Source: CAWHMS01 sp963830495 (lineage in GTDB: Bacteria; Actinomycetota; Actinomycetes; Propionibacteriales; Nocardioidaceae). Taken from it: a stretch of DNA of 64,000 nt. Under the pieces are notes generated by a model. It was given only the letters and a program-made list of their open reading frames with translations. It was not told the origin of the DNA and made no database searches. The stretch's first letter is position 1; every line of letters starts with the position of its first letter. The stretch is from the NCBI GenBank assembly GCA_963830495.1, contig CAWHMS010000001.1, positions 821,335 to 885,334 of the forward strand, given 5' to 3'. Made by a program: the position numbers and the translations under genes. This document shows positions 16,829 through 26,546 of this stretch, piece after piece.

Positions 16829-18346
16829 CTACCTCGTGGCATCGCCGCCCCTGTCTCCTGCCAGGATCGCCTCGATCCGGGCCAGCCGGGCGGCATACTC
16901 GGCCTCTGCACCGCGCCCTGTCGGGCGGTAGTAGGTCCGGTCGGCCACCACCTCCGGCGCATGCCGCTGCGGCGCGACGCCGCGCGGGTCGTCGTGCGCG
17001 TACAAGTACTCGGCACCGTGCCCGAGCCCCTTCGCACCGGCGTAGTGAGCATCGCGCAGGTGCGTCGGCACAGCGCCGATGTTGCCGGCGTGTACGTCGG
17101 CCAGCGCCTCGTCGACCGCCGTGATCACGGCGTTGGACTTCGGTGCGAGCGCGAGCGCCACGACGGCCTGCCCCAGCGTGAGCCGCGCCTCCGGCATGCC
17201 GATGAGCTGCACCGACTGGGCGGCCGCCACGGCCGTGGTGAGTGCGGTCGGGTCGGCCAGCCCGATGTCCTCGCTCGCGAGGATGACCAGCCGACGGGCG
17301 ATGAACCGTGGGTCTTCTCCGGCCGCGACCATCCGGGCCAGGTAGTGCAGCGCGGCATTCACGTCGCTGCCACGAATCGACTTGATGAAGGCGCTGATCA
17401 CGTCGTAGTGCTGGTCGCCCTGACGGTCGTAGCGCACCGTCGCCCGATCGACCGCGAGCTCGAGCGTCTCGATGTCGACCAGGCTCGGCCCCTGCTCCGG
17501 CGTACGCCGCGTTGTCGACGCCTGCTCCGACGTACGCCGCGTGCTCGACTCCGGCGACGCCGAGACACCAGCGGGTTGGCTGCGGACAGCGGCGGCGGCT
17601 GCCTCGAGATAGGTGAGTGCCCGTCGGGCGTCCCCGCCGGCCAACCGGACGAGCTGGTCGAGGGCGTCGTCAGTCAGGGTGACCGACCCGGCCAATCCAC
17701 GCTCGTCGGTGCGGGCGCTGGCCACGACGCTGCGCACGGCGTCGTCAGAGAGCGGCTCGAGCGTCAGCAGCAGCGCGCGGGACAGCAGCGGCGAGATCAC
17801 AGAGAAGAACGGGTTCTCCGTGGTGGCCGCGATCAGGGTCACCCAGCGGTTCTCGACGCCGGGCAGCAGCGCGTCTTGCTGCGCCTTGCTGAAGCGGTGC
17901 ACCTCGTCGACGAAGAGCACAGTCCCCGGCCCGCCGGTGGCCAGCTGTTGCCGGGCGGTGCCAATGACCTCGCGCACCTCCTTGACCCCGGCCGAGACGG
18001 CCGACAGCTCGACGAAACGCCGGTCGGTCTGCGCCGACAGGATGCCCGCGATCGTGGTCTTGCCGGTGCCCGGTGGCCCCCAGAGCAGCATGGCCGTCGC
18101 CTGGTCGGACTCCACCAGCCGACGCAGCGGCGAGCCGGCCGCCAGGAGGTGATCCTGCCCGACGAGCTCGTCGAGAGTGCGGGGACGCATCCGGACGGCG
18201 AGCGGCAGCGAGTGGTGGTCTCCGTGCGCCAGGCTCCCCCCGCCCAGAGCGCCGGAGGAGGCACTCTGTGACCGCGGGCCGTCGACGTACGGCGTGGGAG
18301 TCGGCACCTCGAAGAGCGCACTCTCCCCCGATTCCGCGTCCGTCAC
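16829..18346 (-). CDS. rarA: Replication-associated recombination protein RarA (MgsA family AAA+ ATPase)
   Basis: 505 aa, somewhat longer than usual. It contains PRTLDELVGQDHLL, the Walker A LLWGPPGTGKTTIAG near residue 90, Walker B VLFVDEVHRFSKAQQDALLP, sensor 1 LIAATTENPFFSV, and the C-terminal MgsA region RGSDVNAALHYLARM plus ASEDIGLADP. The protein acts at stalled replication forks with SSB. A Ser/Thr/Arg-rich linker (17,500-17,580) contains a 30-bp imperfect duplication coding for TRRTPEQ / TRRTSEQ, between the AAA+ lid and the MgsA domain. Its start is 15 bases downstream of the oppF stop. Confidence 0.93.
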   Translation of the reverse strand: MTDAESGESALFEVPTPTPYVDGPRSQSASSGALGGGSLAHGDHHSLPLAVRMRPRTLDELVGQDHLLAAGSPLRRLVESDQATAMLLWGPPGTGKTTIAGILSAQTDRRFVELSAVSAGVKEVREVIGTARQQLATGGPGTVLFVDEVHRFSKAQQDALLPGVENRWVTLIAATTENPFFSVISPLLSRALLLTLEPLSDDAVRSVVASARTDERGLAGSVTLTDDALDQLVRLAGGDARRALTYLEAAAAAVRSQPAGVSASPESSTRRTSEQASTTRRTPEQGPSLVDIETLELAVDRATVRYDRQGDQHYDVISAFIKSIRGSDVNAALHYLARMVAAGEDPRFIARRLVILASEDIGLADPTALTTAVAAAQSVQLIGMPEARLTLGQAVVALALAPKSNAVITAVDEALADVHAGNIGAVPTHLRDAHYAGAKGLGHGAEYLYAHDDPRGVAPQRHAPEVVADRTYYRPTGRGAEAEYAARLARIEAILAGDRGGDATR

Positions 18347-18380
18347 TCGACCGAGCCTAGTGCGGCGACAGGCGTGCGGG

Positions 18381-19457
18381 TCAGGAGGCGACCGGCTGGG
18401 CCTCGTCGTCGGTGACGATCACCTGGATCGGCTCCGCGAAGTGACAGGCCACCTCGCGACCGCCGATCTGCAGCAGCGGCGGCTCCTCCTGGGCGCAGAT
18501 GTCCTGCGCCTTCCAGCAGCGGGTGCGGAAGCGACAGCCCGATGGCGGGTTGATCGGGCTCGGTACGTCGCCCTCGAGCCTGATCCGCTCCCGGCGACCG
18601 CCGATCTGCGCCTGCTTGACGTCGGGTGCAGCCGACAGTAGCGCCTGCGTGTAGGGGTGGTGCGGCGTCAGGTAGATGCTGTCCCGGTCACCGATCTCGA
18701 CGATCTTGCCGAGGTACATGACGGCGATCCGTGGGCAGAAGTGCCGCACGATCGCAAGGTCGTGGGCGATGAAGAGGAAGGCGATCCCGAACTCCTTCTG
18801 GAGGTCCTGCAGCAGGTTGACCACCTGCGCCTGGATCGACACGTCCAACGCCGACACCGGCTCGTCGGCGACGATCAGCTTCGGGTTGAGCGCGAGCGCC
18901 CGGGCGATGCCGATCCGCTGCCGCTGACCGCCGGAGAACTCACTCGGGTAGCGGTTGTAGTGCTCCGGGTTGAGGCCTACCGTCTTGAGCAGGTCCTGGA
19001 CCCGCTCCTTCATCTTCTTCCTGGGCACTGTCTTGTGCACCATCATCGGGGTGCTGACGATCGTGCCCACCGTGTGCCGGGGGTTCAGCGAGGAGTACGG
19101 GTCCTGGAAGATCAGCTGGATCTCGCGGCGGTAGGGCAACATCGCCCGACGCTTGAGCGTGCCGATCTCCTCGCCCTCGAACTTCATCGAGCCCGACGTC
19201 GGGTCGTAGAGCCGGGTGATGACTCTGCCGGTGGTGGTCTTGCCGCAGCCGGACTCTCCCACCAGGCCGAGCGCCTCGCCCCGATGCACGGTGAACGAGA
19301 CGCCGTCTACTGCCTGCACATGGCCGATCGTGCGACGCACGATCCCCGCCGACCTGACCGGGAAGTACTTGACCAGGTCGGTGACCTCGAGCAGCGGCTC
19401 TCCCTGAGTCGCGACAGCGTCGGCCGGCTGGGGTGTGGTGGTCGTGGACTCGGTCAC
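18381..19457 (-). CDS. Peptide/nickel ABC transporter ATP-binding protein (OppF/DppF type)
   Basis: 358 aa from a GTG at 19457 that overlaps the oppD-like stop as GTGA. Walker A GLVGESGCGKTTTGR, Q-loop LIFQDPYSSLNPR, signature EFSGGQRQRIGIARAL, Walker B KLIVADEPVSALDVS, and the H-loop HDLAIVRHF. The C-terminal oligopeptide_HPY extension (NPPSGCRFRTRCW) is typical of Opp/Dpp ATPases. It energises uptake with the partner ATPase, two permeases and a lipoprotein encoded upstream. It is the last gene of the operon. Confidence 0.95.
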   Translation of the reverse strand: MTESTTTTPQPADAVATQGEPLLEVTDLVKYFPVRSAGIVRRTIGHVQAVDGVSFTVHRGEALGLVGESGCGKTTTGRVITRLYDPTSGSMKFEGEEIGTLKRRAMLPYRREIQLIFQDPYSSLNPRHTVGTIVSTPMMVHKTVPRKKMKERVQDLLKTVGLNPEHYNRYPSEFSGGQRQRIGIARALALNPKLIVADEPVSALDVSIQAQVVNLLQDLQKEFGIAFLFIAHDLAIVRHFCPRIAVMYLGKIVEIGDRDSIYLTPHHPYTQALLSAAPDVKQAQIGGRRERIRLEGDVPSPINPPSGCRFRTRCWKAQDICAQEEPPLLQIGGREVACHFAEPIQVIVTDDEAQPVAS

Positions 19458-20530
19458 CCGATCGCCTCTTTCACTTCGCTCTCGTAGATCACGTGCGGGT
19501 CGGGCAGGTGACAGCGGGTGAGGTGGTCGGCCACCATGCCGGGTCGTAGCTCCGGCAGCTCGGTGAAGCAGCGGTCGCCTTCGACCTTGTCCTTGTGCGT
19601 GCAACGTGGGTGGAAGGCGCACCCGCTGGGCGGGTTGAGCAGGCTCGGCGGCGTACCCGGGATCGGCACCAGTGGCTTGCTGGTGTCGTGCGTGACATTG
19701 GGGATGCTGCTCAGCAGGCCCCAGGTGTAGGGCATCTCCGGGTGGCCGAGGATCTGCTTCGTCAGGCCCTTCTCGACACAACGGCCGCCGTACATCACCA
19801 GCACCTCGTCGGCGACCTCGGCGATGACCCCCAGGTCGTGCGTGATCATGATGACCGCGGAACCGAACTCCTTCTGCAGGTCCTGCATCAGGTCCAGGAT
19901 CTGCGCCTGCACCGTGACGTCAAGTGCCGTGGTGGGCTCGTCGGCGATCAGCAGCCGCGGATTGTTGACCAGCGCCATCGCGATCATCGCGCGCTGGCGC
20001 ATGCCGCCGGAGAACTGGTGCGGGAAGTCGTCGACGCGCCGGTCGGGCTGCGGGATGCCGACCCGGTCGAGCATCTCGACGGCGCGGGTCTTGGCGACCT
20101 TCTTGGAGACGTTGTGGTGCAGGCGGTAGGCCTCTACGATCTGCCTGCCCACGGAGTAGAAAGGGTGCAGCGCGGTCAGCGGATCCTGGAAGATCATCGC
20201 GACATCGCTGCCACGCAGCTTGCGCATTGTGTCGTCGGACGCGCCGATGACTTCGCGTCCGCCGACGCGGATCGAGCCCGTCATCCGAGTGCGCCGTACG
20301 TCGTGCAGACCGAGCACCGCCATCGACGAGACCGACTTGCCGGAGCCGGACTCGCCCACGATGCCGAGGGTGCTGCCCATGTCGACGGTGTAGGACAGGT
20401 CGGTGACGGCCTGGACGAGCCCGTCATAGGTCGGGAACCGCACCGTGAGGTTCTCGACGACGAGGAAGGGCTCCTCGCCGTCGGTCACCGGCTTGGTCTC
20501 TGGCTGCGGATCGGTCATGGTCTCCGTCAT
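19454..20530 (-). CDS. Peptide/nickel ABC transporter ATP-binding protein (OppD/DppD type)
   Basis: 358 aa. Walker A GIVGESGSGKSVSSMA, Q-loop MIFQDPLTALHPFY, signature QFSGGMRQRAMIAMAL, Walker B RLLIADEPTTALDVT, H-loop THDLGVIAEVAD, and the C-terminal GTPPSLLNPPSGCAFHPRC block. It pairs with the OppF-type ATPase immediately downstream. The start overlaps the permease stop by 4 bases. Confidence 0.95.
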   Translation of the reverse strand: MTETMTDPQPETKPVTDGEEPFLVVENLTVRFPTYDGLVQAVTDLSYTVDMGSTLGIVGESGSGKSVSSMAVLGLHDVRRTRMTGSIRVGGREVIGASDDTMRKLRGSDVAMIFQDPLTALHPFYSVGRQIVEAYRLHHNVSKKVAKTRAVEMLDRVGIPQPDRRVDDFPHQFSGGMRQRAMIAMALVNNPRLLIADEPTTALDVTVQAQILDLMQDLQKEFGSAVIMITHDLGVIAEVADEVLVMYGGRCVEKGLTKQILGHPEMPYTWGLLSSIPNVTHDTSKPLVPIPGTPPSLLNPPSGCAFHPRCTHKDKVEGDRCFTELPELRPGMVADHLTRCHLPDPHVIYESEVKEAIG

Positions 20531-21519
20531 ACCAGCCGCACTCTCGGGTCGAGGAAGCTGTACACGATGTCGACCACCAGATTAGCGGTGACGACGAAGA
20601 CGGCGCCGACCAGCACGGTGGTCGCGATCACCGGGAAGTCGACCGGGATGGCCTGGAGGCCCCAGACACCGATGCCGTCGATCTCGAAGATCGCCTCGGT
20701 GATCAGCGTGCCCGAGAGCAGGATCGCGAAGTCCAGACCGAAGATCGTCACGATCGGCACGATCGCGGCCCGCAGGGCGTGCTTGAAGACGACTCTGTTG
20801 GTGCTCACCCCCTTGGCGGTCGCGGTGCGCACATAGTCCTCGCCCAGGGTCTCGACCATCGAACCCCGGGTGAAACGCGCGTACTGAGTCGCCGACGCGA
20901 TGCCGAGGGTGAGCCACGGGAGCAGCAACCCGGCGAACCAGTCGGCGGGACTGTCGGTGAAGGGGTAGTAGCCCGTCTCCGGGAAGATCTGCCACACCTG
21001 GGTGAAGTAGATCCAGGAGAGCAGTGCCACGAGCAGGTAGGGAATGGAGTTGATGAGCAGGCTTCCGCTGGTGATGGCCTTGTCGCTCCAGGTGCCCCGC
21101 CACTTGGCGGCGAGGACCCCAGTGCTGACCCCGATGGTCAGGAAGACCACGGCCGCGCCGACGGCCAGCGAGAGCGTAGCGGGGAAGTACTGCTTGAGCT
21201 GCTCGTAGACCGGCTCCTTCGTGACGTAGGAGATGCCCAGGCACGGAGCTGGACAGGGATACTCCGCCGCGCCGACATCGATCTCGCGGCCGGTGAAGAT
21301 GCCCTTGACCCACACGCCGTACTGGCTGACGACACTCTCGTCGAGGCCTAGTGCGTCCTCGATCGTCTGCCGCTTCTCTTCCGTGCAGCGGCCGCTCTCG
21401 TTGCAGATCGACGCTGCGGCGTCGGTGGGACCGAGGAAGAAGATCGCGAACACGATCATCGACGCCAGCGTCACCACGATGAACGCCGCGACCAGGCGCC
21501 TGAAGATGTAGCCCAGCAT
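20527..21519 (-). CDS. Peptide/nickel ABC transporter permease (OppB/DppB type)
   Basis: 330 aa with about six transmembrane helices; the first is RRLVAAFIVVTLASMIVFAIF. A periplasmic-side segment contains two cysteine pairs (SICNESGRC, YPCPAPC). The EAA-type loop is ARFTRGSMVETLGEDYVRTATAKG, contacting the ATPases. The insert with Cys pairs is larger than in E. coli DppB but is common in actinobacteria. It is separated from the binding-protein gene by a strong hairpin. Confidence 0.93.
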   Translation of the reverse strand: MLGYIFRRLVAAFIVVTLASMIVFAIFFLGPTDAAASICNESGRCTEEKRQTIEDALGLDESVVSQYGVWVKGIFTGREIDVGAAEYPCPAPCLGISYVTKEPVYEQLKQYFPATLSLAVGAAVVFLTIGVSTGVLAAKWRGTWSDKAITSGSLLINSIPYLLVALLSWIYFTQVWQIFPETGYYPFTDSPADWFAGLLLPWLTLGIASATQYARFTRGSMVETLGEDYVRTATAKGVSTNRVVFKHALRAAIVPIVTIFGLDFAILLSGTLITEAIFEIDGIGVWGLQAIPVDFPVIATTVLVGAVFVVTANLVVDIVYSFLDPRVRLV

Positions 21520-21540
21520 GTGCTCCTGCTTCCTGTTCTA

Positions 21541-21576
21541 GGGGTGGGGTAGGCCCTGTCGGGCCCACCCCACCCC
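21541..21576 (-). terminator. Strong GC hairpin after the binding-protein gene, within the transporter operon
   Basis: GGGGTGGGGTAGGCCC (21541-21556), a 4-base loop, and GGGCCCACCCCACCCC (21561-21576) pair at 15 of 16 positions. It lies between the binding-protein stop (21613) and the permease start (21519). No U-tract follows. Such hairpins often stabilise the 3' end of the binding-protein mRNA or partly terminate, so that more lipoprotein than permease is made. Confidence 0.7.
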
Positions 21577-21601
21577 CGTGGTGTCCATCACGAGCGTGAT
21601 G

Positions 21602-23386
21602 TCACCGGGACATCACTGCTCGACCCACATGTCCTTCCAGGTCGGCATGCCGAAGGTGACGTCGTTGTTGAACCCTTGCACCTTCGTGCCCCTGGCCATC
21701 ACGACCGCGCTGTAACCAGTGGTGAACGTGGGGAAGTACTCCTCCGCGATCGTCCGGTCCAGGTCGTTCCAGGCCGCCGCCTGCTCCTCGAGCGGAAGCA
21801 GCTGCGACCTCGGCGATCCGGTCGTCGACTGCCTTCTCGCTGAAGATGGCGTAGTTCGACCCCGGGCCTTCCTTAGCCAGGTTGGTGGACTCGAACAGCG
21901 GCGGGATCCACGAGCTACCCGTCGGCCAGTCCTGGCACCAACCCGCCGTCCGCACGTTGAGCGGTGCGTCCGGGTCGGCACGCAACGTCGAGAACTCCTC
22001 GATCGTGGTGGCGTACGGCTTGGCCGTGAAGCCGGCGTCCTCCAGCGCCTGGGCGACGACGTCCTTCACGTCCACCGCGATCGGGTCGTCGTTGGTGAAC
22101 GGCCAGGAGATCTCGTACTCGCCCGGCTTGTAGCCGGCATCTGCGAGCAGCTGCTTAGCCTTCTCCGGGTCGGTCGAGCCGAGCTCGTGGTCGGGCAGCG
22201 GATTGAAGTCCTCGCGGCCCGGGATACCCGGCGGCATGATGTTGCCACCGTAGATCCGGTTCACGCCGACGATGTTGCCCGCGGCCTCGTTGGCAGCGTC
22301 GTACGGGTAGGCGAACGCCAGCGCCTGGCGGACTTCCTTCTCCTTGATCTTGCGGTAGTCAGGCGCCCAGTAGAACGAGCACGGCTGGGAGCCGTTGACG
22401 ATCCGGTCGGCCGCGGTGTCCTTCATCTGGAAGTACGTCGAGGCCTGGACGTCGTCGAACGTCATGGTCGTCTGGCCCTCGCCCGAGTCGGCCAGCATGA
22501 TCTGGTCGATCTTGGCGGTCGGCGTGTCGAACTCCATCTCCCAGGTGTCGACGTAGGCACGGCGACCAGGGTCAGTGTCAGGGTCCCACTCCGGGTTGCG
22601 CACCAGGGTCAGTGACTTCTCCGGGGTGTACTCGTCGAACATGTACGGTCCGGTCGACCACGGGTGCAGCCGGTACTTCGCCGGGTCGCTGTCCTTGCCG
22701 GGCGGAATCGGGCCCATGGCCGGGAAAGCACCCCAGAACGGCATGTCCGGGAACGGAACGGCCATCTTGATCGTGATGTCCTGGCCGTTGATCTCGATGC
22801 CCGCGTAGTCCTCACCAGACGTGTAGGGGCCCTCGTAGGTGTCACCGTCGAGGAAGTAGTCGTTGCTGTAGGCCGCGCCCTCGGGGAACGTCGTCCGGTC
22901 GAACGACCGCTTGATGCCGTAGGCGATGTCGTCGGGCGTGACTTCCTGGCCGTTCTCGTACCTGACACCCTCGCGGATGGTGAAGGTCCACTCGGTGAAG
23001 TCTTCGTTGGGACGGCCGAGGTCGGTGGCGATGTCCGGGACGAGGATCATGTCCCCGGACTCCTCGTCGTAGACGTACTGCGTCAACGACCGCGTCACCA
23101 GACCGCTCAGGATCGAGGCGGTGTTGATGTAGTAGGCCTCAGTCGGGTCCATCGAGTTCAGACCGTTGACCGACAGCACCTGGATCGTGCCGCCCTCCTG
23201 GGCGCCCTCGATCTCCGGCGCGGGAGCCTGCGCGTTCGGGTCCTTGCCCGAGCCGGCAGACTCGGTCTCGGCGAAGGTCTCCTCGCCGCTGTCGCCCGAG
23301 CCTCCGTCGCCGTCGTCGCCGCCACAGGCAGCGAGCGCCATCATGGCGACGGCGGTCACGGCAATGATCGGTTTCTTCAACCGCAT
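21602..23386 (-). CDS. ABC transporter substrate-binding lipoprotein, family 5, with C-terminal frameshift
   Basis: A signal peptide and lipobox (VTAVAMMALAAC-G) are followed by an acidic linker and a family 5 extracellular domain (NSMDPTEAYYINTASILSGLV, TDLGRPNEDFTEWTFTIREGV, then KEVRQALAFAYPYDAAN). The open frame ends in an Arg/Gly-rich tail after VDDRIAEVAAA that looks unnatural. The +1 frame instead gives LPLEEQAAAWNDLDRTIAEE and ends in VTFGMPTWKDMWVEQ, stop 21613, the expected family end. One extra base at about 21798-21806 explains this. The protein captures peptides or a related solute for the permeases on either side. Confidence 0.88.
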   Translation of the reverse strand: MRLKKPIIAVTAVAMMALAACGGDDGDGGSGDSGEETFAETESAGSGKDPNAQAPAPEIEGAQEGGTIQVLSVNGLNSMDPTEAYYINTASILSGLVTRSLTQYVYDEESGDMILVPDIATDLGRPNEDFTEWTFTIREGVRYENGQEVTPDDIAYGIKRSFDRTTFPEGAAYSNDYFLDGDTYEGPYTSGEDYAGIEINGQDITIKMAVPFPDMPFWGAFPAMGPIPPGKDSDPAKYRLHPWSTGPYMFDEYTPEKSLTLVRNPEWDPDTDPGRRAYVDTWEMEFDTPTAKIDQIMLADSGEGQTTMTFDDVQASTYFQMKDTAADRIVNGSQPCSFYWAPDYRKIKEKEVRQALAFAYPYDAANEAAGNIVGVNRIYGGNIMPPGIPGREDFNPLPDHELGSTDPEKAKQLLADAGYKPGEYEISWPFTNDDPIAVDVKDVVAQALEDAGFTAKPYATTIEEFSTLRADPDAPLNVRTAGWCQDWPTGSSWIPPLFESTNLAKEGPGSNYAIFSEKAVDDRIAEVAAASARGAGGGLERPGPDDRGGVLPHVHHWLQRGRDGQGHEGARVQQRRHLRHADLEGHVGRAVMSR

Positions 23387-23435
23387 TTCCTAACCCACCC
23401 TTTCATGGTTGGTTGTGCATCTCTCGGCGACAGGG

Positions 23436-24458
23436 TCACCGACGAGTCTTGGGATCGAAGGCGTCGCGTACGGCGTCGCCCAGCAGGTTGAGCGCCACGA
23501 CCAGCACCATCACGGTGAGGACGGGCGCCCAGAGATAGATCGGGTAGAAGTCGTAGAGCGGGACCGCGTCGACGATGATGCGCCCCAGCGACGGCGTACC
23601 CGTGAGGCCGATACCAAGGAAGGAGAGCGTCGCCTCCGCCGCCACCAGACCCGGCAGCGTCAAGGAGAAGGAGACCACGATCGGGGCCACCATGTTGGGC
23701 AGCAGCTCCTTGAAGAGGATCCGCCGGGTCGGGACCCCGATGACCTGCGCCGACTGGATGTACTCCCGCTCCCGCAGGGAGAGCACCTCACCACGGATGA
23801 TCCGGGCGAGATACATCCAGCCGAAGACGACCAGCACCGTCAGGAGCGCGATGATCTGGGCCCGGTTGAGGCCGCTCTCGTCGGAGGCGAAGCGCGCGGT
23901 GATGATGGGCGCCAGCGCGAGCGCTCCGAGCAGGAAGGGGAACGCCAGGAACAGGTCGATCATCAGCGAGATGAACTTGTCGAGGAAGCCGCGGGCGTAG
24001 CCGGCGATCAGACCCATGGTGACGCCGATGATCGTCGACAGCACGGTCGCAGTCAGCGCGATCAGGATCGAGGTGCGGAGTCCGTAGAGCAGCCGGGCCA
24101 GGTTGTCGTAGCCGGTGCGCGGCGCGATGCCGAGCGGGTGCTCCCAGGTGAAGGAGTAGAACGGCGGCCCGACGATGCCGAAGCCGTTCTCGATGAATTC
24201 CGCGTTGGTCACCCCGGACGGGAACGGGCCCGGGTAGATGCCGAGCGCCGAGCAGATGACCGGTGCGAAGAGACCCGCGAGCACCAGGATGGCGATGACG
24301 ACCGAGCAGAGGACCGCCACCTTGTCCTTGCGGAGCCGCTCGAAGGCGATGCGGGTCGGTGACCGGCCGGCGATCTCCTTGCCGGGTCCTTGAAGCGACT
24401 GCTCGGACTCCGGAGCTGGTTCTCCTTTGCCGAGCGACTCAAGGTCCGCAATGGTCAT
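23436..24458 (-). CDS. Peptide/nickel ABC transporter permease (OppC/DppC type)
   Basis: 340 aa. A hydrophilic N-terminus with SPTRIAFERLRKDKVAVL leads into five to six TM helices (VAVLCSVVIAILVLAGLFAPV first). HPLGIAPRTGYDNLARLLYGLRTSI and the EAA loop ILSLREREYIQSAQ-like sequence VLSLREREYIQSAQVIGV are OppC features. It is the first gene of the operon, followed by the binding protein, OppB, OppD and OppF; this order, with the binding protein between the two permeases, is less common than SBP-B-C-D-F. Confidence 0.93.
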   Translation of the reverse strand: MTIADLESLGKGEPAPESEQSLQGPGKEIAGRSPTRIAFERLRKDKVAVLCSVVIAILVLAGLFAPVICSALGIYPGPFPSGVTNAEFIENGFGIVGPPFYSFTWEHPLGIAPRTGYDNLARLLYGLRTSILIALTATVLSTIIGVTMGLIAGYARGFLDKFISLMIDLFLAFPFLLGALALAPIITARFASDESGLNRAQIIALLTVLVVFGWMYLARIIRGEVLSLREREYIQSAQVIGVPTRRILFKELLPNMVAPIVVSFSLTLPGLVAAEATLSFLGIGLTGTPSLGRIIVDAVPLYDFYPIYLWAPVLTVMVLVVALNLLGDAVRDAFDPKTRR

Positions 24459-24600
24459 GGGTACCTTTCCCTAGAGGCTTGGCTCTTGGTGCAGCCGGGG
24501 CGACTTTAGTGCACCGCCACTGACTGGTTAGGTCACGAGAGGTAACGATCTGGGAACACCCATCACGGCTCCGGGCCACCCACCCTTGCCTTGTCGGCCG

Positions 24601-24735
24601 CCCAGGATTCGTCCGATGGCGCGCCGCCGTACCCACCGTCGCTGCTTCGGACGAATCCCGAGCAGCCCGTCTGCCCAGGATTCGTCCGAACTCGCGCGGG
24701 CTGCGCCAGCGTCGCGGCTCCGGACGAATCCTGGG
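24601..24735. repeat. Two tandem copies of an inverted-repeat element (GGATTCGTCCGA)
   Basis: Each copy starts CCCAGGATTCGTCCGA (24601-24616 and 24674-24689) and, after about 30 unrelated bases, ends with its inverse TCGGACGAATCC plus C/T (24647-24661 and 24720-24735). The copies are about 73 bases apart. The whole lies in the 313-base gap between the aspS stop and the oppC-like start. The stems could terminate aspS transcription, or the pairs could be a small mobile or structural repeat. The rest of the gap (24459-24600) contains no gene I can support and probably holds the transporter promoter. Confidence 0.75.
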
Positions 24736-24771
24736 GGGCTCACCGCGAGGGGTGCCCCCGGTCCGGAGGCG

Positions 24772-26546
24772 TCAGGCGGTGTCGTCGGGCCGAAGCGGAT
24801 CCGGTCGGGCGTCGACGCCGGCCTCGCGGCGCTGCTCGGCCGTGATCGGCGCAGGTGCCGCCGTGAGCGGGTCGAAGCCGCCGCCTGTCTTCGGGAAGGC
24901 GATCACGTCGCGGATCGAGTCCGCGCCCGCCAGCAGCGCGCAGATGCGGTCCCAGCCGAAGGCGATGCCGCCGTGCGGCGGGGCGCCGTAATGGAACGCG
25001 TCGAGCAGGAAGCCGAACTTCTCCTGCGCCTCCTCGTCGGAGAGCCCCATGACGGCGAAGACCCGCCGCTGGATGTCCTCCCGGTGGATACGGATCGACC
25101 CGCCGCCGATCTCGTTGCCGTTGCACACGATGTCGTAGGCATAGGCCAGCGCGCCGCCTGGATCGGAGTCGAAGGTGGGCAGCGATCCGGCGGTCGGCAT
25201 CGTGAAGGCATGGTGTACGGCGGTCCAGGCGCCAGACCCGACCGCGACGTCGTCGGTGTCCGCGACCGCCTCGAAGAGGGGCGCGTCGACCACCCAGACG
25301 AAGGACCACGCGTCCTCGTCGAGCAGCCCAGCCCTACGGCCGATCTCCAGCCGGGCAGCCCCGAGCAGCCCCCGCGACGTCTTCACCGGCCCGGCCGCGA
25401 AGAAGATGCAGTCTCCAGGCTTGGCGCCCACGTGGTCCGCCACGGTGGCGCGCTCCTGCTCGGAGAGGTTCTTGGCGACCGGACCCCCGAGCTCGCCGTC
25501 GTCGCCGACGAGCACGTAGGCGAGCCCCTTGGCGCCGCGCTGCCGGGCCCAGTCCTGCCAGGCGTCGAGCTGCTTGCGCGGCTGGTCTCCCCCGCCCGGC
25601 ATGACCACGGCGCCGACGTACGGCGCCTGGAACACCCGGAAGGGAGTCTCGGCGAAGAACGTCGTGCAGTCGACCAGCTCCAGCCCCATCCGCAGATCGG
25701 GCTTGTCGGTGCCGAAGCGGGCCATCGCCTCGGCGTACGTCATCCGCGGGATCGGCGTGCTCACCTCGTGGCCGATCAGGCGCCACAGCGCGACGAGGAT
25801 CCGCTCGCTGAGGGCGATGACGTCGTCCTGGTCGACGAAGCTCATCTCGACGTCGAGCTGGGTGAACTCCGGCTGCCGGTCGGCGCGGAAGTCCTCGTCT
25901 CGGTAGCAGCGCGCGATCTGGTAGTAGCGCTCCAGGCCGGCCACCATGAGCAGCTGCTTGAAGAGCTGCGGGCTCTGCGGCAGGGCGTACCAGGTGCCGG
26001 GTCGCAGCCGGGCCGGCACCACGAAGTCGCGGGCCCCTTCGGGGGTCGAGCGGGTCAGCGTCGGCGTCTCCACCTCGATGAAGCCCTGGTCGGCGAGCAC
26101 CTCACGCGCAGCCCGGTTGACCTCGCTGCGCAGCCGCAGCGCCGCTGCCGGCTCCTGCCGCCGCAGGTCGAGGTAGCGGTGCTTGAAGCGGACCTCCTCG
26201 CTGACCGGTGTGGTGTGGTGTTCCTCGACCGGGAAGGGCAGCGGGGCCGAGGAGCTGAGCACCTCCACGTCCGAGGCGATCACCTCGATCTCACCCGACG
26301 GCAGGTTGGGGTTGGCGTTGCCCTCCGGCCGGGTCGCCACCTCACCGGTGACGCGCAGGCAGAACTCCGAGCGCAGTGGATGGGCGACGGCTTCGTCGCG
26401 GATCACGACCTGCGCGACTCCGCTCCCGTCGCGGAGGTCGATGAAGGCCACTCCGCCGTGGTCGCGGCGGCGGGCGACCCACCCCGCGAGGGTCACGGTC
26501 TCACCGACATCGGCCGCCCGGAGGCCACCGGCCTCGTGCGTTCGGA

